64,000 bases of DNA, from the NCBI GenBank assembly GCA_950097015.1, contig CATNEN010000001.1:10996001-11060000 (forward strand), given 5' to 3'. How positions within the stretch are numbered: position 1 is the first letter of the stretch; each line of letters begins with the position of its first letter. The notes beneath the pieces are model-generated. The model was not told where the DNA came from. It was given only the letters and a program-made list of their open reading frames with translations, and made no database searches. This document shows, piece by piece, positions 10,719 to 19,836 of this stretch. A program made the translations under genes and the position numbers. Source of the DNA: Macrostomum hystrix. Its lineage: Eukaryota > Platyhelminthes > Macrostomidae.

Positions 10719-10925
10719 TTCTGCTTTCTCATTTGCTTTCAGGGCATTCTTAATTTTGTTTTTGACATTGTAGAAAAAAGAGTTTGCCTCGGACTTTGTA
10801 TCTTCTTGCTTGTCACTGTTTTGAGAACCTTTGTCATTTTCTTTGGCTTTAACATGGGATATGATAGAAACAAGAAATAAGGCTGTTATCAGAACTACAA
10901 CAGCGCGACGAAAGTAACACACCAT
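10719..10925 (-). CDS. Signal-peptide exon, probable shared first exon of the GDT1 locus
   Basis: Sixty-nine codons from an ATG at 10925. Residues 1-27 form a signal peptide (basic MVCYFRR, hydrophobic VVVLITALFLVSII, small residues before the break near HVKA). Residues 28-69 are a hydrophilic, Lys/Glu/Asn-rich linker. The frame runs into an excellent donor (GTAAGT) at 10718 in phase 0. Vertebrate TMEM165 has a cleavable signal peptide and hydrophilic lumenal linker before the first ELGDKT helix (known), so this fits as the 5' exon of the GDT1 exons at 7750 and/or 6331, both of which have phase-0 acceptors. It could instead be a separate small secreted protein. Transcript reads would settle it. 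Confidence 0.6.
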
Positions 10926-10948
10926 GTTGAGTTTCGGGAATAAACTGA

Positions 10949-10954
10949 TTTATA
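10949..10954 (-). promoter_or_regulatory. TATA-like box before the signal-peptide exon
   Basis: Minus-strand CTATAAATC lies about 24 nt before the ATG at 10925. At that distance transcription would begin close to the start codon, so either the leader is extremely short or the match is by chance in AT-rich DNA. Confidence 0.3.
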
Positions 10955-12245
10955 GAAGTATTCAAGTTTTTAAACTAATTAGTAACGAATGAAAATCTAT
11001 TAAACTAACTATTTTTTACTGTCGAAAACCTGTGCTGATTCTGTTGAAGTGGATGTAAGTGCTAGGTAGGACAAGTTTGTATTCGTTACGAAGTTACCAA
11101 TCAAGCACTTTTTACGTATTAATTTCCCGATTGACATTTACATTCACATTCACATTCAAACAAGAGTATTGTAACTTAAAAAATAACCATTCAATAACAG
11201 CGAAACTTACAAGATCTTCTGATGCAACTAAGATAACGTTCCAAAATAAATATACTTTATTTTTGTCAATGCATAAAATAATTACACAGCTTTGAAGTTT
11301 GTTCCTATCTCCGCAGTGTATTTTCTTGTACTTTCAAAAAGACACTACTGCGTCAATCGCAATGAAAATTTACAAATTTACGAATCTGTTTCGTATCTCC
11401 GTGTCTGCCAGCGAATGTCAAGCTGGCTCCCAAAAATACACTTACGGAGATACGAAACACACTTTAACCTTGAATAACCCACAGACGCTTTTATGAATCA
11501 GTCTGAAATTTTACACATCTAAATCTAATCAACTCGATTGTATCAGAGGTTTTGTAAATTTTCATTTCGATTGACGCAATACTCGTAGAAGTGTTCGGAT
11601 GAGTTCAAACCGCTCACAATGGTTTCTTCAGTCCTAGCTGACTGAAAATCCCTGCTGCATGTAGTCGCCCAATTAGTACAGGTGACCCTCACACTGTATG
11701 ACAAATAATAGCCAGCAACAGGGCAAAAGGAATGCACTTTAAGAAACATGAGACTGGTCTGGCTTATTTTGTGTAAATTGGGTACTTATGATGATGAGCA
11801 AGAAGCAGTGCTGATTTTGGACCCATAAGACGTCTGATCGACTGCCTAAGGCTGCACGAGTTGCATGGTCTAACTAAGGAAACTGTGCTGCATTTCTTCG
11901 TCAGAGATGGGCCAAGTCAGGACCAAATTTTGAGATGTCTCAATGAGATGTCTTGGACCTGAAATACAAGCTAGAAGTAGGTAAAAATCTTTAAAATTAA
12001 AGAAAGGAAATGTTTAAACCTATTTTTAATTGCATGCTTCGAAAAACTGTTCTCACACACTCCCTGTTTTCAGAGAGTGTTTTGTTTCGTCCAGTCCATA
12101 GCAACAGGTCGTCGGTAACAGATTCGACAAGAACTGAGTGGGTCGAAACAATGATAAAGGCGAGAGCGCATCAGAGCTGCTTGGATTGGAAAGTGTCAGT
12201 TGAGACGCAGAACTCTGCCAAATTCCTTATAAATTTCAGCTGAGC
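10955..12245. other. Non-coding spacer with a nested inverted repeat
   Basis: No gene supported. It includes an inverted repeat at 11347-11580 (listed separately). The short open frames in this stretch are on AT-rich sequence without motifs. Confidence 0.5.
11347..11580. repeat. Nested inverted repeats, possible foldback element
   Basis: The outer arms 11347-11376 and 11551-11580 are reverse complements with 28 of 30 matches (core GCGTCAATCG and ATGAAAATTTACAAA). Inside, 11388-11402 and 11444-11458 are perfect 15-bp reverse complements (GTTTCGTATCTCCGT). The arrangement can fold into two stacked hairpins. No coding sequence. Confidence 0.75.
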
Positions 12246-12254
12246 AGCAACCAG

Positions 12255-12402
12255 CGAATCTAGCAACTCGACTGAAACCCTAGCAACTCGACTCGAACCC
12301 TAGCAACTCGACTCAAACCCTAGCAACTCGACTCAAACCCTAGCAACTCGACTCAAACCCTAGCAACTCGACTCAAACCCCAGCAACTGGACTCAAAGGT
12401 TC
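12255..12402. repeat. 20-bp tandem repeat, about 7 units
   Basis: Units of CCCTAGCAACTCGACTCAAA. The opening CCCTAGCAACT is shared with the 28-bp minisatellite at 3351-4535, although the rest of the unit differs, so a common origin is possible but not shown. Confidence 0.92.
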
Positions 12403-12927
12403 CGGCTAGCGAACAGTCGAGCCAAGACTCGAAGAGCAGATCCGAAAGAAGCGAAAGCAACTACGACTTCAATTTCATGGCTGTTTAACCAGCTCATAAC
12501 TCTACTATGTCCTATCAAACATTGACTGCTTGCGAATCTGGGAGTAGCGAATAGTTAAAAAAGTCAAACAGCAGCTACTTTCAGTGCTGTTTGCTGCTGC
12601 CTGTGGGAATTCTCCTTTGACGGTTCTGCCTTGCGAGGGCCGCTGGGCCCGCTCTGCTCAAACAGAAGGCAATCACGCCTCTGCAATGCATCCTACAGAA
12701 AATGTACGAGCGTAGGACTGTTCCAGATTTGCTCAGAAGGCTTGCAAATAAAGTTCCATTAACTTTCAGCAGTTCCTATTTCGCAGATGAAACTCAAATC
12801 CATTTGATGCTGGGACCCCGACAACTCAATGCTATTTAATGCGTATGGCAGAGACCGCTTACCTGTCTTCATGCAGTCGCACTCTGACACCACCAGAGTC
12901 CGATTTGAGCTGACTGCGAAATTCACA
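12403..12927 (+). other. Upstream region of the PAN/glycine-rich gene
   Basis: No separate gene. An in-frame upstream ATG at 12829 has no stop before the chosen start at 12928, but using it would place 33 hydrophilic residues before the signal peptide, so it is not preferred. Confidence 0.4.
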
Positions 12928-12973
12928 ATGGGATTGACGGTGCTAGCTGCTCTGCTGCTTGTTTGCACCACCG
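12928..12973 (+). CDS. PAN/glycine-rich secreted protein, exon 1 (signal peptide)
   Basis: ATG at 12928 followed by MGLTVLAALLLVCTT, a short hydrophobic signal peptide, then a strong donor (ACCG/GTGAGT). The exon is 46 nt and ends in phase 1. The next exon (13532) completes the codon as Val and keeps the frame. This is the first of four exons whose phases all agree. Confidence 0.75.
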
Positions 12974-13084
12974 GTGAGTACTGCTGCTGCTGCTTTCGTC
13001 TGGGGGAAATCTTTAGCCAGTCCTGCAACTGCACAATGTGGCTACTGCAGTGTGGATCGCTGACCAGCTCAGAACAGGTTGCGG

Positions 13085-13385
13085 GCAATGGGCTGCGTCA
13101 GAGGGCTGCGGGCAATGGCACATCATTTGGTGACAGTAGACCCAGAGCCAGCGAGGAGGCAATTCTGCCCGTTTCGCTGACTCTTAAGTACACAAGCACA
13201 CAGCTACCGTACGCAGGCACACTCACACAGGATGTTTAAATCTGTCAATTTTTTTTCATCGTCAGGTAGTGTACACACTCACTGTGTCTTGGAGCTTGGA
13301 ATGTGGCGAATGGTGCCCAGGACCTTGGTACGAAGGGCATGCGTGTTAGACAGCATGCCACTCAGTTCCCGGCTTCCATCTCAAG
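13085..13385 (-). mobile_element. tRNA-derived SINE, copy 2, in intron 1
   Basis: Diverged copy of the SINE at 6415-6722: shares CCAAGACACAGTGAG, the pieces around GACGATGA, and GGGCAGAATTGCCTCCTCGC on the minus strand. The tRNA-like head (GCCCTTCGTACCAAGGTCC) lies at the high-coordinate end. It sits between exons 1 and 2 of the PAN/glycine-rich gene, antisense to it. Confidence 0.6.
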
Positions 13386-13531
13386 AGAGTTATTTTTAAG
13401 GGCTCGGAATTTTGTTGCTGCTGACAAATCTGCTATCCACGAGTTCCTATAAAGTTTGGCAATGTCTCTCGCAGAAGCGCAGCTTATCGAGTTTCATATA
13501 CATATTCTTTCACCCCCGCAATGTGATGCAG

Positions 13532-13876
13532 TGACGCAAGCTGCTACCGGAAGGCGATTCGAACTTGAGACCAGTGGCTTCATCGCTCTGAATGACTCGG
13601 TGAGCAGCAGTGTGCTCAACCAGTCCGGGTTCCGCTCGGCTGCCGAGTGCCTGTACTGGTGCGATGACAGAGGCTGCGCTGCCGCAGTGCTGAATGAGAC
13701 CAGCCGCGTCTGCCAGATGCTCGTCATCAACGACGAGTCGTCGGGTCAGCTTGGGCCGAACGGCAGTCACGTGACGAGGCAGCTGGGCTCGCCAACCGAT
13801 GGAGCCGTGAGGCTGTGGAAGGCGGATGACTTCGAGCAGCAGCTTCGGTCGCGACTTTTCTGGCGAGTTTTTGAGA
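13532..13876 (+). CDS. PAN/glycine-rich secreted protein, exon 2 (PAN-like domain)
   Basis: Acceptor after CACCCCCGCAATGTGATGCAG; donor GAGA/GTGAGT at 13876. The 345-nt exon enters and leaves in phase 1, so the domain is a symmetric cassette. It encodes a PAN/apple-like fold: FELETSGFIAL at the start and four cysteines in the pattern C-x3-C-x4-C-x9-C (within AAECLYWCDDRGCAAAV and SRVCQML). PAN domains bind protein or sugar ligands (known). At least four N-glycosylation sequons (NDS, NQS, NET, NGS) agree with a secreted location. No disruption seen. Confidence 0.72.
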
Positions 13877-14026
13877 GTGAGTCAGCTGAAATCTGGTATA
13901 GAAAAATCCCAGCGGGTGGCTGTGGCTCCATAGAAGACCAGAAGCAATGTCCAGCTGATACTGGGATTGGGATTGTGGAATGGAGTTTGGGTTGTGGGAA
14001 AATGACGTGTGTTTGACAAGGCGCGT

Positions 14027-14450
14027 TTATGGTGCGTATTTATTGATTAGCAAGTTCAAAGGTTCTAAACGAAACTGAAAGTAGGCTCGAGGTCTTAAGA
14101 CATCGCCGTTGGCGCGCAACCATGAGGTGAGTGGGTCTGCTATAAACTCGGGTGCGGTGTCCGACACTACTGTCTGCGGCGTTTTTGGCAAACGCCAAAT
14201 CGTGTGAATACGGTTCTGAGGCAATGCATGACGGAATCGGTTGCCCGGTCGCGGCATGGGAAGGCCTCTATCCAACGTGAGAAAGAGTCCAGGATGACAA
14301 AATGTTATCGGTGTTATTTACGTAGGCCCAATCCATATGAATGCGCGCTGGAATGCGGTAGCCTGACGGTGACCAAAGATCACTGTCTTGACCATTATGT
14401 GGGTGTAGCTGATTGCAGCCGGGGCAACGCTGCACGAGTTTGGTGACGTT
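14027..14450 (-). pseudogene. Partial second Gypsy integrase
   Basis: The gag-pol frame ends in CPGCNQLHP and ARIHMDWAYVNN, a zinc-finger end and core start of an integrase. In another frame (14027-14275) the text continues as TPQTVVSDTAPEFIADP, the second core Asp region. So a second integrase with at least one frame shift is fused behind the complete one. It is probably the remnant of an older element into which the Gypsy copy inserted or recombined. Confidence 0.7.
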
Positions 14451-17400
14451 TGCATTTGGCTGAAAGCTGCCAGCCGGGCCGTCCTGCACCTCAGAACCCG
14501 GGAGTGCAGCCACCTCGGAGGCGGAATCTTTTCTTCCGTCGTCCCTCCCAGGCAAGTCACCAACTGGTTGCTCATTGCCGTCAGGTAGTGGGCGGATCTG
14601 ATCCCGATGAGCGAGCACCGGCCGACCATCCTCTCGGGTGACCACGGCGGTGTTGTGCCCAGCCTGTACCACGAAACGCGCAGACTCCGTAGGGCTGCTG
14701 GCACGAGCCTGGTAGATGACAGGCGCATCGACACTGAACGTCAGGGTCAGTGGGCTCCTCAGTTGTCTGCCCATCAGCGCTGACGGACTGCCTCGGCCGT
14801 CGCTCCTCGGAGTCGCCCTGTAGTTCAGCAGCAGCTTGGCCAGATACGCATCAAAAGATCCGCGGTGCACCGGAAATGCCACCAGACCCCGTTTGACAGT
14901 CTGGACCATCCGCTCTGCTAGGCCGTTGGACTCCGGGTGGTACGGTGGTGAGTGTATCTGCGAGCAGCCGATTCTCCGCAGCCAGTCGCGCAGCTCGCCG
15001 TCGCAGAATTCGGCCGCGTTGTCCGAGACCAGCGTGCATGGGACACCCAGCCTGGAGAAGATGGCCCGCAGAGTGCGCAACGTTGTCTGGGCGCTCCGGT
15101 CTGGTACTCGAACCGCCTCCGGCCAGCCAGAAAACGCGTCCACGACGATCAACAGATAGCCGACACCAGGCACGTGCGCGTGGTCCATGTGCACTCGTTG
15201 CCATGCGGCGCTTTCCGCGGGCCAGGTGTGGGTGGCGCGAGCCGGTGGAGTCCGGATCTCCGTGCATTTTGCGCATTGCTTGACGTAGCGTTCCACATCG
15301 TCGCAGTGTCCGGGCCACCAGGCTTCTCTCTTCAACCGGTTTCGTGTCGCCAGCGCTCCGCTGTGGGAGTCTCCATGCGCCGCTTGAAGGACTCGAGAGC
15401 GCAGCCTTGCCGGAGGCACGATCAGGTCTCCCAGACAGATGATGCCATCTTCCACCGTCAGTTGTTGCCGGACACTCTTGTACGGCCGTTCTGCCGCCGA
15501 GCAGTTGCTCCAGACGTTGTTCTTGATTCGCTGTCGGATGCTTCGTAGCACAGGGTCATCGTCAGTCGCCTGTTGAATTTCGTTTCGCTTCAGCACGTCA
15601 GTCTCAGTCCAATGAACGAAGCGACTCACCTCCACTTTATGATTTTCGAACGAATCCTCAAACTCCAGTCTGGACATAGCATCGACGTGTGGAATGCAAC
15701 TGCCACGAACATAGACAATGTCGTAGTCGAATGCAGCCAACTGGATAGCCCAGCGCATGATCCTGGCCGATGTCACCTTTGGCAGCTCCTTCGACGGACT
15801 GAAGATAAACTCGAGCGGCTGATGATCGCAGTTTAGCGTGAACTTGGCTCCCAGCAGAAAGTGCCTCGCTCGCTGTGTCGCCCACAAGATGGCCAGAGCC
15901 TCCCTCTCGATGTTGGAATAGTTTTGCTCGGCTGCCGTCAGCCGCCTGGAGAGGTAGAGCACTGGGTGGCCGTCTTGCGTGAGGATGGCTGAGACCGCCT
16001 TCTCACTAGCGTCCGTAGTCACATTCGTGCGCTTCGTCGGGTAGAAGATCCGGATCACCGGATAGGCCGCCAGCGCCCGTTTAAGTTCGTCGAACGCCTT
16101 CTGCTGGTTCGGGCCCCATTTGAACGGTGTCTGGCGACTCCTTAAGGCAGTCAGCGGCTCGACTCGCTCGGAGTAGGCCTGGATGTAGCGGGCGTAGTAG
16201 TTCGTCAGCCCTAGGAATGACTCCAGTTCCTTCCGACACGTTGGCGCTTTGGTTTGCAGCACTTTCTCCACCAGCTTGGTGTCCGGCCGGATGCCTTCAG
16301 CAGAGATTCGGTATCCCAGAAAGGATATTTCGGTGCTCCTGAAGACGCACTTTTTCTCGTTGATCTCCATCCCTGACTTGCTCAGCTTGGCTAGCAGTTG
16401 TTCGACTTTTGCGTCCAGTTCAGCTGCTGTCCGGGCGCCGATGCAGACATCGTCCTGATAGATTACCAGGTTCGTCACCAGACCGCCGATCGTGGCTTCC
16501 ATGGCAGCTTGGAACTGCGCGCTCGCAGTTTTCACGCCGTAAGGCATCCTCGTCCAGCGCAGCAAACCGATCGGGGTGTTGATGGTGAGGATTTCCCTGG
16601 CCGACTCGTCCAGCTCGATCTGGTTGTAGGCGTTCGTCAGATCAACCGTGGCGAAGTGGGACATCCCTGACAGCTCTGTAAAGGCTGTCTCGATGTTCGG
16701 GAGCGGGTACGAGTCTGCGCAAATTTGCGGGTTCACACTCACTTTGTAGTCGGCGCAGATCCGCAAGTCGCCGTCCGGTTTCCTCACGATGACGATAGGG
16801 GATGCCCACTGGCTGCCTCCGGGGCGGACAGTCTCCAGGATTCCGGCATTGATCAGCTTCCTGAGCTTAGCGATGACCAGCGGTTTCAGGTGGATCGGGA
16901 CAGGTCGAGCCTCGAAGTAGCTAGGCCGGGCCTGGTCCTTCAGAACGATGCGGGCCCGGAATCCGCGAAGCTTTCCTAGCGTGACTGCCGGTGCTTCCTC
17001 GACGTTGTGCAGGGACACGCCGTCCAGGTCGAACTGCAGCAAGTCGGTGCCCAGCAGACCGTGTGTCTTGTTGCAGGCCGCAACGATGATGTCCACGCAG
17101 GCGACCTTGTCTTCTAGCTCGACAGCCGCTGTGAAGCTGCCGAGGGTTTTGATGGCTGATCCGTCGAACTGCCTGAGTTGCCGGCGGCATTTCCGCAACT
17201 TCGGCTCGCCCAGTTGCTGCCAGAAATTTCTCGGGATGATGCTGGCATCAGAGCCGGAGTCCAGCTGCATCTCCATGCGTTGACCCTCGATCAGCACTGT
17301 CTTCAGGCTGCTGGTCTTCTGCTGATGAGTACTACTGACTGTGAAGACGGTGTCGGCCCCAGCTGTTTCCGTGACTTCATGCGCTGCCTTGGTCCCGGAT

Positions 17401-18155
17401 CTGCACACGACCGCGAAATGGTTTCGCTTGCGGCACTTGTTGCAGGTTTTGCCCCAAGCTGGGCAGCGGTCAGGCTGGTGCTGTAGGCCGCAGGCTTTGC
17501 AGGCGGTCTTCGGGCCCCCGCGGTTTTTGTCCACGCTGGCGATGGACGCCGGCTCGATCGTCGCTGGCTCCGGTGCCTTCTGTCTCTCCGCTCCGCTGTA
17601 TTGCTGGATGAGCTCGAGTTGTTGGACAAACTCCACGCTGTTTTCGAGCGTCACCTGTTGCTGTGAGCTCTGGATGTGCTCAAGAATTTTGCTGCGATGC
17701 TGTGCATTGTGCAGGCCACTGATCAGCATTGTCTGGATGAGCTCGTCCTCTGCTGACTGTTTGCTGTCTTCGGCGTTCAGCTTGTCGAACTCGCAGAAGC
17801 GGGCGGCATCTCGAAGTCTCTGGGCGAAATTTTGTGCTGACTCAGTTGCTTCTTGGCGCAGGGACAAAAACCGAGAGCGCTCGGCAATGATCAGCTTCTT
17901 CTTTGTGCGAACCTTTTCCAAGATCAGCTTTCTGATGTCCTCGAAGTTCATCTCCTCCAGCTCTTTTGGTCTCGCCATCACACTTACGACACGAACTGCG
18001 CTTACGCCTGCCCTGGCAAGGAACAAGTCCGTCACCTGTCTCTCCTCTGCCGTGTCCTTCAATTTCTTATTGCGGCTCATGGCGGCGAAGCTCCTCAACC
18101 AGGCCTCCGTCGTTGCAGGGTCGTCCAGCGGCAGGTCGTCTGCTCGCGATGCCAT
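14268..18155 (-). CDS. Gypsy gag-pol polyprotein
   Basis: One frame of 1295 residues from an ATG at 18155 (good context ACAATGG; the frame stays open 36 codons upstream into the LTR side). Rough positions from that Met: gag 1-215; zinc-knuckle-like Cys/His cluster 219-251; aspartic protease QLDSGSD near 297; reverse transcriptase about 410-610 with YQDD at 566-569; RNase H starting TTDAS near 713; integrase zinc finger (HGDSHSG ... CAKC) 927-964; integrase core D991, D1045, E1081, an exact D-35-E spacing. All catalytic residues are present, so the protein looks recently intact. The last ~60 residues do not belong: they read as the C-x2-C end and first core Asp (HMDWAYV) of a second integrase. 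Confidence 0.93.
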   Translation of the reverse strand: MASRADDLPLDDPATTEAWLRSFAAMSRNKKLKDTAEERQVTDLFLARAGVSAVRVVSVMARPKELEEMNFEDIRKLILEKVRTKKKLIIAERSRFLSLRQEATESAQNFAQRLRDAARFCEFDKLNAEDSKQSAEDELIQTMLISGLHNAQHRSKILEHIQSSQQQVTLENSVEFVQQLELIQQYSGAERQKAPEPATIEPASIASVDKNRGGPKTACKACGLQHQPDRCPAWGKTCNKCRKRNHFAVVCRSGTKAAHEVTETAGADTVFTVSSTHQQKTSSLKTVLIEGQRMEMQLDSGSDASIIPRNFWQQLGEPKLRKCRRQLRQFDGSAIKTLGSFTAAVELEDKVACVDIIVAACNKTHGLLGTDLLQFDLDGVSLHNVEEAPAVTLGKLRGFRARIVLKDQARPSYFEARPVPIHLKPLVIAKLRKLINAGILETVRPGGSQWASPIVIVRKPDGDLRICADYKVSVNPQICADSYPLPNIETAFTELSGMSHFATVDLTNAYNQIELDESAREILTINTPIGLLRWTRMPYGVKTASAQFQAAMEATIGGLVTNLVIYQDDVCIGARTAAELDAKVEQLLAKLSKSGMEINEKKCVFRSTEISFLGYRISAEGIRPDTKLVEKVLQTKAPTCRKELESFLGLTNYYARYIQAYSERVEPLTALRSRQTPFKWGPNQQKAFDELKRALAAYPVIRIFYPTKRTNVTTDASEKAVSAILTQDGHPVLYLSRRLTAAEQNYSNIEREALAILWATQRARHFLLGAKFTLNCDHQPLEFIFSPSKELPKVTSARIMRWAIQLAAFDYDIVYVRGSCIPHVDAMSRLEFEDSFENHKVEVSRFVHWTETDVLKRNEIQQATDDDPVLRSIRQRIKNNVWSNCSAAERPYKSVRQQLTVEDGIICLGDLIVPPARLRSRVLQAAHGDSHSGALATRNRLKREAWWPGHCDDVERYVKQCAKCTEIRTPPARATHTWPAESAAWQRVHMDHAHVPGVGYLLIVVDAFSGWPEAVRVPDRSAQTTLRTLRAIFSRLGVPCTLVSDNAAEFCDGELRDWLRRIGCSQIHSPPYHPESNGLAERMVQTVKRGLVAFPVHRGSFDAYLAKLLLNYRATPRSDGRGSPSALMGRQLRSPLTLTFSVDAPVIYQARASSPTESARFVVQAGHNTAVVTREDGRPVLAHRDQIRPLPDGNEQPVGDLPGRDDGRKDSASEVAALPGSEVQDGPAGSFQPNANVTKLVQRCPGCNQLHPHNGQDSDLWSPSGYRIPARIHMDWAYVNNTDNILSSWTLSHVG

Positions 18156-18185
18156 TGTCGTGTCGTTTAGCGTGACTCTTATGTT

Positions 18186-18431
18186 TGTTAGTTTGGAGCG
18201 AACACGATAATATATTTGTGCATCAGTCACATCACTTATATAGAACGCGAGATACAAGTACAACGTGCGATATTATTGAGCGGTGGCCACGTGCCACACA
18301 ATAGGCATGTACATTAATAGGTCAGTGAAGAGTTAAAGGACATTGGCCATTGGAGTTAAAGGACACCGTGCCCGCCCACGCTCAGGCTATCAATGCGCCT
18401 GGCCGCGATAGACCGACGGCGCCACATAACA
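18186..18431 (-). repeat. Candidate 5' LTR of the Gypsy element
   Basis: On the minus strand it starts TGTTATGTGGCGCC and could end CTAACA, in keeping with TG...CA LTR ends. It contains a TATA box and lies directly before gag. No second copy was found, and no clear tRNA primer site follows, so the limits are uncertain. Confidence 0.4.
18235..18242 (-). promoter_or_regulatory. TATA box in the Gypsy leader
   Basis: Minus-strand TATATAAG about 80 nt before the gag ATG, placed as expected for an LTR promoter. It faces opposite to the host PAN/glycine-rich gene. Confidence 0.45.
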
Positions 18432-19512
18432 TTTTTCACCCTTTACGATGAACTGACTAACTGAACAAGATATTCAGCACGTCTTGTCGAAGACCCTGGT
18501 GACAAGGACAACTAACATTGTTCTGTGTGAACCTCTATAGCGAATCCCTACTAGTTAAAAACATCAACACAATACAATATAGTGAGCACTAATAACCGGC
18601 ATGATTTCATGATGAAATTTTGTGAGCAGAAAAATGATGCCTATATTGTTGGTTTTTGCCACCAAAAACTTCGACGAGAATTCTGGAGTTTGTGAGTCTA
18701 GAAGTTGTTTCATCAGCTAGAGTGCCGTGTTCTGGATTACCAAGGCGATTGGTTAAATATTTTAGGAGATACAGAAGGAAGAAAAATCTGGGTATTTGAA
18801 ATACCCCATGTCTTTCGAATGTTAAAGGAAACGGGAAGATAATTTAATTAACGCCCTTGACCCAACTGTAACAGCTTGAGCTTGTGGGGAGAACGTTGGC
18901 ACTAGAAAAGTTTGTAGTTGAAACCATAGCAAACGAACTTGTAGGGAAAAGTACAACAGAGAGGGATCGACCGATAACAATAATACGAGTATAAAATGAG
19001 ACCAGCGCTAAAACTGGGTTTCAAAGCACAGCAGAAAAGGAGAGTGGGATTCCTTTGGTGGCAGTCCCGAATCCCAAGGATTAAAAATAACAAGCGAATT
19101 TAATAAAGTGATCAGCGAGCAATATTGCAAAACAACGCTGACACAAGCGTGAATAAATGAGGTAAATTAATAGCGAGATAAAATAAAAGAAACATAACTA
19201 ATAAACTCAGTTGGCGCAGAAAAAGAAGATTGCGAGTTGAGCACAAGAACGGTTGAAAAAGGGGGCTAAAGATAAAAACCAATGAGAAGAAAGAAGACAG
19301 GCGGAAAAGTACGGACCAGGAGAGATAAATAAAGCAGAAACAGAACAGAAGGACCAAAATAAAATTTTCATCTTACTTCAACTTAACTTAAATTGCTCTT
19401 TTTTAAAGCAATTTTTCAAAGTGCATTGCGGATTAGCTTCTCACACCTGGCTCGTTACATGTGAGCAGCCAATCTCTCACACTGCCGCATCACTATTCGA
19501 CTCACCAAACAG

Positions 19513-19836
19513 ACAGCAGCTCCGGCCGGAACGGATCGGTTCAGCTCTTCTCCGTGCCTTTCGCTGGCTGCTTCCGCATCGAGGCCTTCGGAGCTGCTGG
19601 GGGCAACGCGCGGATGCCTCACGCATTAGGTGGCAGGGGTGCCTCGGCCGCTGGGAGCTTCTGGCTCGCCGCTGGCACGCTAATGAAAATTGTGGTCGGA
19701 CAGGCCGGTGGCAACTCGGAGTGTGATTTTGGCGCAGGTGGTGGCGGTGGCAGCTTCGTGTACATCAGCAACGGCACTGGCAGTCCTCGGCTGCTCCTGG
19801 CTGCTGGAGGAGGCGGAGGGGCATCTAGGTATGTTG
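19513..19836 (+). CDS. PAN/glycine-rich secreted protein, exon 3 (glycine-rich domain, first half)
   Basis: Acceptor after CCAAACAG, donor GTTG/GTAAGT at 19836, phase 1 at both ends. It encodes VQLFSVPFAGCFRIEAFGAA, the start of an ALK/LTK-type glycine-rich domain, followed by IVVGQAGGN, GAGGGGGSFVYI and LLLAAGGGGGAS. These match the layout of the ALK glycine-rich domain (known: a fold of beta strands joined by polyglycine helices). A nearer donor (CTAG/GTATGT at 19829) is possible but breaks the frame with exon 4. Confidence 0.72.

Larger units (their letters stand above)
14027..18431 (-). mobile_element. Gypsy-type LTR retrotransposon, antisense, joined to a second integrase remnant
   Basis: Contains a single gag-pol frame (14268-18155) with domain order protease, reverse transcriptase, RNase H, integrase, which defines the Gypsy (Metaviridae) type. 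A candidate 5' LTR lies at 18186-18431. No matching 3' LTR was found by eye; instead the sequence runs into a fragment of another integrase, so the element is probably truncated or recombined at its 3' side. Confidence 0.85.
13877..19512 (+). other. Intron 2 of the PAN/glycine-rich gene, invaded by retrotransposons
   Basis: Opens with GTGAGT and closes with an AG after CGACTCACCAAAC. It holds an antisense Gypsy element with an integrase remnant (14027-18431). The rest (18432-19512) is AT-rich with no coding exon recognised. Confidence 0.6.

Noticed and set aside
10719-10925. Antimicrobial-type or toxin-like small secreted peptide
   Set aside because: No cysteine pattern and the exon ends at a strong splice donor; better explained as the front of the GDT1 gene.
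12829-12927. Upstream in-frame ATG for the PAN/glycine-rich gene
   Set aside because: It would bury the signal peptide behind 33 hydrophilic residues.
14318-18210. Many overlapping frames on both strands within 14.3-18.2 kb (for example 289 codons at 17341-18210)
   Set aside because: Shadows of the Gypsy gag-pol frame.
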